Shown in pieces: positions 1 to 6,409 of a stretch of 8,409 nucleotides of DNA. The stretch comes from Paracoccaceae bacterium (lineage in GTDB: Bacteria > Pseudomonadota > Alphaproteobacteria > Rhodobacterales > Rhodobacteraceae). The notes beneath the pieces were generated by a model. The model was not told the DNA's origin. It ran no database searches and worked only from the letters and a program-made list of their open reading frames with translations. The stretch covers positions 1-8,409 of the forward strand of contig WFPZ01000125.1 of the NCBI GenBank assembly GCA_015487335.1, read 5' to 3'. Position 1 is the first letter of the stretch. Each line of letters opens with the position of its first letter. The translations under genes were made by a program, and so were the position numbers.

Positions 1-1
1 C

Positions 2-160
2 ATGCTGCCGTGCAACGTGATCCTGCGCGAGGTCGAGGGCGGGATCGAGGTCAGCGCGATCGACCCGGTGGCCTCGATGAGCGCCATCGACAACGACGAG
101 CTCAAGGCCGTGGCCGGCGAGGTGCGCGAGATGCTGCGCGAGGCCGTCGCCGCCGCCTGA
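2..160 (+). CDS. DUF302 domain protein, C-terminal end (partial)
   Basis: This is the 3' end of a gene that begins before the window; 52 codons are visible before the TGA at 158-160. The peptide opens with LPCNVILREVEGG and continues with VSAIDPVASMSA and a charged helix ending in EVREMLREAV. An (L/M)PCNV segment, a short beta strand, a D-P-x-x-x-M turn and a terminal amphipathic helix are the typical C-terminus of the DUF302 family, small cytosolic or periplasmic proteins of unknown biochemical role. The first visible ATG lies inside this conserved region, so it is not the start. The downstream VTT gene begins at the very next base in the same frame, which suggests co-transcription and translational coupling. 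The family call is by recall of the motif; the function is unknown. Confidence 0.7.
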   Translation: MLPCNVILREVEGGIEVSAIDPVASMSAIDNDELKAVAGEVREMLREAVAAA

Positions 161-847
161 ATGTGGGTCGTCCGGAACTGGCGCATCGCGCTTCTGGCCG
201 CCGTCGTGCTCGCGGGCACGGCGGTGGCCGTGCTTCAGCCGCCCTGGCTTGCGGCCCTGAGCGAAGGGCTCGACCGCGACCGCCTGCAGGAGATGGTCGC
301 GCGGGCCGGCTTCTGGGGGCCGGCGCTGATCATCCTGATGATGACCGTCGCGGTGGTCATGAGCCCGATCCCCAGCGCCCCGATCGCGCTTGCCGCGGGC
401 GCGGCCTACGGCCACCTCTGGGGCACCGTCTACGTGCTGATCGGGGCCGAGATCGGGGCGCTGGTCGCCTTCGCGCTGGCCCGGGTGCTGGGGCGCGAAA
501 CCCTGCGCCGCTGGTTCGGCGACAGGATCGACGCGGGGCTTCTGGGCTCGCAGAACGTGCTGATGTGGATGGTCTTCGTCTCGCGGCTGATGCCCTTCGT
601 CTCGTTCGATCTGATCAGCTATGCCGCCGGGCTCAGCGTGCTGAAGCCGTGGCGCTTCGCGCTGGCCACCCTGGCGGGAATCATCCCCGCCAGCTTTCTG
701 CTGGCGCATCTGGGCGTGCAGGCGGTGGCAGCGGAATCGGGCGCGGGCAAATGGGTCGTGCTGGCGCTGGGGCTGGGTACCGGGCTGCCGGTGCTCTGGG
801 CGGCGCTGCGCAAGCGCACCGGAGGCACGCGCGGGCCCGAGGGCTGA
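161..847 (+). CDS. TVP38/TMEM64 (VTT/DedA-like) family inner-membrane protein
   Basis: A 228-residue hydrophobic protein. An N-terminal membrane segment lies at about residues 8-25. The VTT core runs from about 52 to 185, with re-entrant and membrane segments at about 53-80, 88-110, 133-150 and 165-187, and a last helix at about 198-216 before a basic tail. Seen motifs are the small-residue glycine pattern around 80-112 ending in ARVLGR, and SRLMPFVSFDLISYAAG at 141-157, where R142 and P145 match the conserved R-x-x-P of the family, followed by the G-x-x-P near 173-176. Relatives are linked to lipid scrambling or membrane homeostasis, but the role here is not known. The ATG follows the DUF302 stop with no gap and has only a weak purine stretch upstream, so translation probably relies on reinitiation. 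The length is normal for the family. Confidence 0.85.
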   Translation: MWVVRNWRIALLAAVVLAGTAVAVLQPPWLAALSEGLDRDRLQEMVARAGFWGPALIILMMTVAVVMSPIPSAPIALAAGAAYGHLWGTVYVLIGAEIGALVAFALARVLGRETLRRWFGDRIDAGLLGSQNVLMWMVFVSRLMPFVSFDLISYAAGLSVLKPWRFALATLAGIIPASFLLAHLGVQAVAAESGAGKWVVLALGLGTGLPVLWAALRKRTGGTRGPEG

Positions 848-851
848 GGCT

Positions 852-1802
852 TCAGAACAGCGCCGGCCAGAAGGGCAGCTCCAGCCCGATCTGCCGCAGC
901 ACCGCTTCGGCGATCAGCCCCACGAACAGGCCGAAGAGATAGAACAGCGACAGCCTGAAGAAGCGCTTTTCGGCCGCGAACCTGTCGGCGGCGGCCGCGG
1001 CCTCGTCACGCCGGCGCAGGGCCGCGGCCCGGCGCACGAAGGCCGCGTTCAGCCACAGCGCCAGCGCCAGGTACAGCGGCCCGCCGACAGAGCTGAAGGC
1101 CAGCGCCAGCGAGGTGGGCACCAGAAGCAGGGTGTAGATCAGGATCTGGCGGCGGGTCTCCGGCCGGCCGTGGGTGACCGTCAGCATCGGCACCTCGGCG
1201 CGCGAGTAGTCATCTTTCATGAACAGCGCCAGCGACCAGAAATGCGGCGGCGTCCACATGAAGATCAGGGCAAACATCAGCACCGGCGCAGGCGTCAGCC
1301 CGCCGGTGACCGCCATCCAGCCGATCATCGGCGGAAAGGCCCCCGCCGCGCCGCCGATGACGATGTTCCACGGCGTCGCGCGCTTGAGCCACATGGTGTA
1401 GATCACCGCATAGAAGAAGATGGTGAAGGCCAGCAGCGCCGCGGCGGCGAAATTGGTCACAAGCCCCAGCAGCAGCACCGAAAGCGCCGAGAGCACCAGG
1501 CCGAAATTGCGCGCCTCGGCAGGGGTGATACGCCCGGCGGGCACCGGGCGGGCGGCGGTGCGGCGCATCCGCGCGTCGATGTCGGCATCCCACCACATGT
1601 TGAGCGCCCCCGAGGCTCCGCCGCCGATGGCGATCAGCGCAATGGCTGCGATCGCGACGAGGGGATGGATGCTGCCCGGTGCCACGTAAAGCCCCGCCGC
1701 GGCGGTGAACACCACCAGTGACATCACACGGGGCTTGAGCAGGGCGAAGTAATCCCCCATGCGGGATGTGCGAGCACCTGCGGAAACTGTCGTATCGGTC
1801 AT
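852..1802 (-). CDS. ctaB: Protoheme IX farnesyltransferase (heme O synthase)
   Basis: CtaB/Cox10 transfers farnesyl from farnesyl diphosphate to heme B, giving heme O for heme-copper oxidases; it is an integral UbiA-family prenyltransferase with a magnesium-diphosphate site. The 316-residue protein has the family signature at 68-82: N68-x3-D72-x3-D76 followed by R-M-R-R-T (residues 78-82). The second conserved region is MWTPPHFWSLALFMKDDY at 182-199, with D197 and D198, followed by the PM and HG motifs at 205-212. Eight to nine membrane helices are predicted. The start at 1802 has an AAAGG purine stretch about 9 bases upstream. The gene lies downstream of the oxidase and cupredoxin genes on the same strand, separated by a strong hairpin, so it may be read at a lower level or from its own promoter. 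No ctaA (heme A synthase) is in the window, so heme O versus heme A use cannot be decided. Confidence 0.95.
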   Translation of the reverse strand: MTDTTVSAGARTSRMGDYFALLKPRVMSLVVFTAAAGLYVAPGSIHPLVAIAAIALIAIGGGASGALNMWWDADIDARMRRTAARPVPAGRITPAEARNFGLVLSALSVLLLGLVTNFAAAALLAFTIFFYAVIYTMWLKRATPWNIVIGGAAGAFPPMIGWMAVTGGLTPAPVLMFALIFMWTPPHFWSLALFMKDDYSRAEVPMLTVTHGRPETRRQILIYTLLLVPTSLALAFSSVGGPLYLALALWLNAAFVRRAAALRRRDEAAAAADRFAAEKRFFRLSLFYLFGLFVGLIAEAVLRQIGLELPFWPALF

Positions 1803-1858
1803 GAAGAGCGCCTTTCGGGAGTCACGCCGCGCCGAAGCACGGGAAATTCGGGAAAGTC

Positions 1859-1892
1859 GGCGCGGGCGGGGCCCTGCGGCCCCGCCCGCGCC
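1859..1892 (-). terminator. 15-bp perfect stem-loop after the cupredoxin gene
   Basis: Arms 1859-1873 and 1878-1892 pair perfectly over 15 bases around the four-base loop at 1874-1877. The stem is almost all G and C. It begins 12 bases after the cupredoxin stop. Reading leftward, the bases that follow are GACTTTCCCGAATTT, so only short T runs are present. This resembles an intrinsic or partial terminator, or an mRNA 3'-end stabiliser that lowers expression of the downstream ctaB relative to the oxidase genes. Confidence 0.6.
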
Positions 1893-1904
1893 CGCATTGC
1901 GAGG

Positions 1905-2621
1905 CTACATTTCCATCTGCATGCCTTCGGTGGCCATCTGGCCCATCATCCCCATCTGCATGTGATAGGGCAGCATGCACATGAACATCCAGACGCCGGC
2001 CTCCTGGATCTCCACCACCATGGAGAACTCGGCATCCGGCATGACCAGCGACTGCTCATAGAGCGCTTCGTGCTCCAGCAGGCTCCAGTCGGCGCGGATG
2101 GCCCGGTAGGTGATGGCCGACATGGCGGGCATGGTCATGAACATGAATTCATGCGGGATCTCGCCGGTATTCCTGATGGTGAACTTGATCCGCTCGCCCT
2201 TCTTCACCTTGATGTTCATGTCCGAGAACTTCCACTCGGACATGTCGAGCCTGATCTCCCGATCGTACTCGCCATCTTCCATGAACATCAGCCCCCCTTC
2301 GGCCGCCATCTGCTCGCCGCCGTCCATGGCCATGCCTTCGCCCTGGCCTGCGCCTGAGCCCATGTCCATGCCGGGCATCGAGCCGGCCGCCTTGAGCGCG
2401 GCCTCGAGCATCACCTCGTCCTCGGCCGGCAAGTCGAAGATTCCGTGCTCCACTTCCTCGTTCTCCTCAAGCTCGGTGAGATCGGGAAGCGCACCCTCCT
2501 CGACGAACTGCTCGAGAAGCGTGACCTTCGGCGGCTCCTGGTATTCCGGTCCGGCATTCATCACCAGATAGACCAGCAGGGCAACACCGAGGACCAATGT
2601 CGTTACGAATATGCGTATCAT
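1905..2621 (-). CDS. Membrane-anchored, methionine-rich cupredoxin
   Basis: A 238-residue protein. The ATG at 2621 was chosen because an AAGGAGA ribosome site lies just upstream and because a hydrophobic anchor follows at residues 4-21 with no lipobox cysteine. An acidic linker runs from about 24 to 75, then a Met/Gly-rich stretch at 81-114 (for example MPGMDMG), then a cupredoxin domain at about 118-226. Type 1 copper ligands are visible: H157 in the IPHEF loop, C215 and H220 in CMLPYH, and M225. About 30 of the 238 residues are Met, many near the site and in the tail. It probably faces the periplasm and either passes electrons to the CuA site or delivers copper to the oxidase. The gene starts 14 bases after subunit I, in the same operon. 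It is not a subunit II, since the CxxxC CuA motif is absent. The family placement is solid; the exact role is inferred. Confidence 0.85.
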   Translation of the reverse strand: MIRIFVTTLVLGVALLVYLVMNAGPEYQEPPKVTLLEQFVEEGALPDLTELEENEEVEHGIFDLPAEDEVMLEAALKAAGSMPGMDMGSGAGQGEGMAMDGGEQMAAEGGLMFMEDGEYDREIRLDMSEWKFSDMNIKVKKGERIKFTIRNTGEIPHEFMFMTMPAMSAITYRAIRADWSLLEHEALYEQSLVMPDAEFSMVVEIQEAGVWMFMCMLPYHMQMGMMGQMATEGMQMEM

Positions 2622-2635
2622 TTTCCGTGTCTCCT

Positions 2636-4204
2636 TCACTCGGCCGGCGTTGCGGCGGCAACGGCATCGTCCTCGACCGGCCAGGGATCGCCCTCGACCG
2701 GGCTGCCCTTGCTGGCGCTGACTGCAAAGTTGTACAGGAACAGGATGAAGCCGAGCCCGATCAGATAGGCGCCGACGGTGATCATGAACTGGGTCGAGGC
2801 CCACTCCGGCAGCGGCGGATAGTCATAGACCCAGCGGGGGAAGTAGTTGTACCCGGCCAGGAACATGCCGCTGATCTTGGTGAACAGCCCGATCTGCCAC
2901 AGCCAGAAATGGCTGTTGGCCAGTTTCTGGTTGTACATCCGCCCGGTGATGTAGGGATACAGGTAGTAGACCCCCGCAATCGCCATCTGCCCCACGAAAC
3001 CGAAGAACATCGCGTGGAAGTGCGCCGGTATCCAGTAGGTGTTGTGGATGAAGTCGGAGTCGATCGAGATCTGGGCGTTGATGAAGGCGGTTGCCCCGCC
3101 ATAGATGATGAACCCGATCGAGGCGACCATGAACTTGAAGGGCACCGCACGACGCGCAGAGGTGGGGATGCGCTCCATGAACAGGGTCGCGATCCAGTTG
3201 AACACGTGCAGCACGCTGGGAATGAACACCAGCAGCGTCAGGATCTGAACCATGCGCTCATACCACCCCGACACCGTGTAAAGCGGCTGGAAATGGTGCG
3301 GGCCGATCGGGATCGCCCCCAGCATCAGCAGGATGAACGCCGCCACGCCGGACCAGTAGCTCCACATCGGATGGCCGAGGAAGCGCGGCATCAGGGTGTA
3401 GAGCACCGCGATCGCCGGCACGAAGGGCAGATAGACCGCCGGATGGCCGTAGGACCAGAACACGTAGAGGAAGAACTTCACGCTTCCGCCGCGCGCGGGG
3501 TCGAAATAGGCCGTCATTTCCAGGTAGTCGGTCAGCAGCCCCAGCCCGATGAAGGCCAGCGGTATGGTCGAGACCATGAAAAGGGTGCCGACGGTCCCCG
3601 CAGCCCAGGCGATGAGCGGCGCGCCGCTCAGCCCGCCCCTGGCCTCCAGCGCGTTGCGCAGCAGCACCGCCCCGGCCAGGAATTCCGACACCGCCACCAG
3701 GAAGATCGCCAGATAGCCCGTCCACAGCAGCGGATTGCCGGTGCGCAGGGACATCGGCGGATAGGCCGTCCAGGTGAAATCGGGCCGGCCGATGACCAGC
3801 AGAACCGCCGCCAGGATCAGCAGCCAGTAGCTCAACTGCGCCGCCTTCGCCCAGATCAGGCGCTCATGGCCAAGAACCTTCGGCATGAAGAAATAGCACA
3901 CCGAGACGATCAGCGGGATCAGGAAGCCGAACACCATGATCATCCCGTGCAGGGTCATCAAGGTCATGTAGACCCGCGCCCCGAGGATCTGCACGTCCGG
4001 CACGGCAAGCTCGGTGCGGAACAGGATCGCCATGATCCCGCCCAGCGCCAGCATCACCAGCGAAGTGAGGATCCCCTTGACGGCGATGTGCCGGTAGTCG
4101 TCCGAAAACAGGAGCGACTTCAGCGTCATCTTGCCGATGAGGTCCTCCGGGTTCCAGTGGGGCAGGTTCCCCAGTCTCTTCTGGTCAAGCGCCTTGTCAG
4201 CCAT
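2636..4204 (-). CDS. Heme-copper oxidase subunit I (B-type-like, possible O2 or NO reductase)
   Basis: The catalytic subunit, 522 residues with about 12 membrane helices. Ligands seen: H86 (low-spin heme, in LHGMIM), H254 (CuB) with Y258 four residues on in GHPAVY, H303 and H304 (CuB, in PHHFQ), and H395 and H397 in AHFH (high- and low-spin heme). Y258 sits where O2 reductases carry the His-Tyr cofactor. The A1-type glutamate of HPEVY is replaced by Ala256, so a classical D pathway is absent. At the K-pathway lysine position (IPSVLHVFNWIAT) the residue is H333. The HPxVY form and the partner CuA motif suggest the B family, while the YPPMS and FNWIAT stretches look A-like. It overlaps the subunit II gene by 8 bases and has a GGAGGTGAT ribosome site. 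The HCO superfamily is certain; the subfamily and the electron acceptor (O2 or NO) are not. Confidence 0.93.
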   Translation of the reverse strand: MADKALDQKRLGNLPHWNPEDLIGKMTLKSLLFSDDYRHIAVKGILTSLVMLALGGIMAILFRTELAVPDVQILGARVYMTLMTLHGMIMVFGFLIPLIVSVCYFFMPKVLGHERLIWAKAAQLSYWLLILAAVLLVIGRPDFTWTAYPPMSLRTGNPLLWTGYLAIFLVAVSEFLAGAVLLRNALEARGGLSGAPLIAWAAGTVGTLFMVSTIPLAFIGLGLLTDYLEMTAYFDPARGGSVKFFLYVFWSYGHPAVYLPFVPAIAVLYTLMPRFLGHPMWSYWSGVAAFILLMLGAIPIGPHHFQPLYTVSGWYERMVQILTLLVFIPSVLHVFNWIATLFMERIPTSARRAVPFKFMVASIGFIIYGGATAFINAQISIDSDFIHNTYWIPAHFHAMFFGFVGQMAIAGVYYLYPYITGRMYNQKLANSHFWLWQIGLFTKISGMFLAGYNYFPRWVYDYPPLPEWASTQFMITVGAYLIGLGFILFLYNFAVSASKGSPVEGDPWPVEDDAVAAATPAE

Positions 4205-4847
4205 TGGAGATCACCTCCCCCCTATCAAGCTGCGATGTTTCTTCGTTCTCTTCGTCGGCCCCCTGCACCACCAGCCAGGCCTTCATCTGGGCATGGCCGA
4301 CGCCGCAGTAGTTGACGCACTGGATCAGGTACTTGCCCGGCGTGTCAGGCGCCCTGATCCACAGTTCGCGCACGTCGCCGGGGTCGATCTCGGCCACGAT
4401 ATTGGCCACGGGGATGTTGAAGCCGTGGATCACGTCGTTGCTCATGATCCGGAACAGGACCTTCTCGCCGGGCTTCACGATCGCCGCGTTGCGGCTCAGC
4501 TCCTTGTCCTGGGTGATGAAGGCGAAGCCCCACTGGAAGGCCGCAACATTGAGGACACGATCGAACGCCCCCCTGTCGACTTCGCCGGCCAGAGGCGTGC
4601 CCGCGACCTCTTCCCAGTCGCGAAGCTCGGCCTGATAGGCCTTGTAGGTCGTCTTGCTGTTCCAGTCGGCATAGTAGACGAGAACGAGCATCACGATGAT
4701 GAACAGGAACTCGAAGCTGTAGCTGACCTTCCACCGCCTTTCCATGAACATGGCGGCCGCGAGGCCGGCCAGGCCCAGGACGGTGAAGCCGATCGTTATC
4801 GCAATCAGCGTCGCCTGCCCTCCTGACAGGCCTAGAGCGTTTTCCAT
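4197..4847 (-). CDS. Heme-copper oxidase subunit II with CuA site
   Basis: A 216-residue electron-entry subunit: two membrane helices at about 12-34 and 46-60, then a periplasmic cupredoxin-fold CuA domain at about 100-196. All CuA side-chain ligands are present: H141 in DVIHGF, then C177, C181, H185 and M188 in CVNYCGVGHAQM. The residue between the cysteines that bridges through its backbone is N179, where A-type enzymes have Glu (CSELC) and Thermus ba3 has Gln (CNQYCGLGHQNM); the motif resembles the ba3 form more closely. No C-terminal cytochrome c domain is fused, so electrons must come from a separate cytochrome c or cupredoxin. The start at 4847 has GGAGGA upstream. The gene overlaps the kinase gene by 16 bases at its start and the subunit I gene by 8 bases at its end. 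Confidence 0.93.
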   Translation of the reverse strand: MENALGLSGGQATLIAITIGFTVLGLAGLAAAMFMERRWKVSYSFEFLFIIVMLVLVYYADWNSKTTYKAYQAELRDWEEVAGTPLAGEVDRGAFDRVLNVAAFQWGFAFITQDKELSRNAAIVKPGEKVLFRIMSNDVIHGFNIPVANIVAEIDPGDVRELWIRAPDTPGKYLIQCVNYCGVGHAQMKAWLVVQGADEENEETSQLDRGEVISNG

Positions 4848-6409
4848 TCCGTAGTCCTCCCTGATGTCGGGCGGGGCTCATTCCCGCCATGAATGGGTGA
4901 GTTTCGATCTGCCCCGAAGAAACCACCGCCGAAGAGCGGAGCGCGCTGCGCATCCGCTCCGGGCGCGGCCGGAGCGGGCGTATTGCAAGCCGCGGCCGGG
5001 GCGGAATCATGGCCCATGCTGGCGGAGCCGGGTGCCCTTGGCAGGGCCACCTCCACCCGCAACCCGCCACCGGAGCGGTTGCGCAGGCGGATATCGCCGC
5101 CATGGGCCCGCACGATGGTGCGCGCCACGGCCAGGCCCAGGCCGGTGCCGCCGGTCTCGCGGTTGCGAGAATCCTCAAGCCGCCGGAAGGGCTGGAACAC
5201 GTCTTCCTGAAGATCCTCGGGAATGCCCGGCCCGTCGTCATCGATGAAGATGACAACCCGCTCGGGCTCCATCTCCAGCGAGACCCGGGCCGTGCCGCCG
5301 TATTTCACCGCGTTCCCGATCAGGTTGCCCAGCGCCCGGCGCAGGGCAACGGGGCGGCACTCCAGCAGCACCCAGCGCGGAATCTCGACAAGCTCGACGC
5401 TGGCGCCGGTATCCCTGATGTCATCGCACACCCGCGCCAGCAACGAGCCCAGATCCACCGTCTCCTTGGGTTCCGAGGCCGCATCCTCGCGAATGAAGGA
5501 CAGGGTGGAGGCCACCATCTGCTCCATGTCGTCGAGATCGCGCAGCATCTTGTCTCGCAGCTCGTCGTCCTCCACGAATTCGGCGCGCAGCCGCAGCCGG
5601 GTGATCGGGGTGCCCAGGTCATGGGCGATGGCCCCCAGCATCTGGGTGCGGTCGTCGACGAAGCGGCGAATGCGCCTCTGCATGCGGTTGAAGGCGCGGG
5701 CGGTGCGGCGCACCTCCTCGGGGCCGCTCTCGGGGATGGCCGGGGCCTGCACGTCGGTGCCGAGCTTCTCGGCGGCGCGCGACAGCCGGGTGAGCGGTTC
5801 GGTCATCTTGCTGACGATCAGGGCCGAGATCAGCACCACCGCGACCAGCATCACCGCCATCGACCAGCCCAGCCGCGCCGAAAAGAACATCGACGGCGGC
5901 TCCAGAAGGGTGGCCATGTTCAGCCAGTTGCCGTCGGACAGGCGCATCGAGATGACAATCATCTCGTCCGGCAGATCCTGCCCCGCTTCCTGCACGATCT
6001 CGCGCCAGTATCTCGCCGCCGCGGAATTGTCCGTGTTCGTGGCGTAGGCAATGCGGAAGTCCTTCAGGCGATCGACCGCCAGATGCTTGGACAGCTCGCG
6101 GTGCAGCGACATCTCCCGCCAGTCGGAGACATTGTCCCGGCTGATGACCGGATAGTCGGTAACCGTCAGCAGCCGATGGTCGGGGCTGGCGTTGCGCGCC
6201 GCTTCGGCCAGCTGTTCCGGAGGAATCGATTCGGCAAAATTGCCGACCATCGCCGCCCATTGCACGGCATGTTCCCCGCCCGCGCCGAGCAGCGCCTTTT
6301 CGCGGTCGGTTGCATAGAAGATGTTGCTCAGCAGGTGGCTGACGGCAAGGCCGACCACCAGCAGCAGCATGGCGCGCACGGCGATCGTGTCAGGCAGCAG
6401 GTTTTTCAT
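4832..6409 (-). CDS. EnvZ-like sensor histidine kinase
   Basis: A 525-residue membrane sensor. Helices lie at about 12-30 and 182-200 and flank a periplasmic region of about 150 residues without a recognised fold. A HAMP linker follows at about 198-250. The dimerisation helix contains the phospho-acceptor H263 in AHDLGTP, where the usual Arg of HDLRTP is Gly. The ATPase domain has the N box (N362 and N366 in GNLIGNAVKY), the G1 box DDGPGIP at 391-397, the F box VFQPFRR and the G2 box GGTGLGLA at 420-427. The catalytic core ends near residue 457; a further 68 residues rich in Ala, Gly and Pro follow up to the stop inside the subunit II gene. The start overlaps the regulator gene by 20 bases. 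It presumably senses an envelope or respiratory cue and controls the oxidase operon; the signal cannot be read from the sequence. Confidence 0.92.
   Translation of the reverse strand: MKNLLPDTIAVRAMLLLVVGLAVSHLLSNIFYATDREKALLGAGGEHAVQWAAMVGNFAESIPPEQLAEAARNASPDHRLLTVTDYPVISRDNVSDWREMSLHRELSKHLAVDRLKDFRIAYATNTDNSAAARYWREIVQEAGQDLPDEMIVISMRLSDGNWLNMATLLEPPSMFFSARLGWSMAVMLVAVVLISALIVSKMTEPLTRLSRAAEKLGTDVQAPAIPESGPEEVRRTARAFNRMQRRIRRFVDDRTQMLGAIAHDLGTPITRLRLRAEFVEDDELRDKMLRDLDDMEQMVASTLSFIREDAASEPKETVDLGSLLARVCDDIRDTGASVELVEIPRWVLLECRPVALRRALGNLIGNAVKYGGTARVSLEMEPERVVIFIDDDGPGIPEDLQEDVFQPFRRLEDSRNRETGGTGLGLAVARTIVRAHGGDIRLRNRSGGGLRVEVALPRAPGSASMGHDSAPAAACNTPAPAAPGADAQRAPLFGGGFFGADRNSPIHGGNEPRPTSGRTTEWKTL

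Noticed and set aside
848..851. A bidirectional terminator between the convergent VTT and ctaB genes
   Set aside because: Only four bases separate the stop codons and no stem with a T run is visible around them.
2622..2804. N-terminal extension of the cupredoxin to 2804
   Set aside because: The extension overlaps the end of the subunit I gene in another frame; the ATG at 2621 has a good ribosome site and is followed at once by a membrane anchor.
2597..4315. A 572-codon open frame on the + strand opposite the subunit I gene
   Set aside because: It is rich in His, Arg, Gln and Asp with no domain pattern, typical of the antisense of a GC-rich membrane protein gene; the opposite strand carries a complete heme-copper oxidase.
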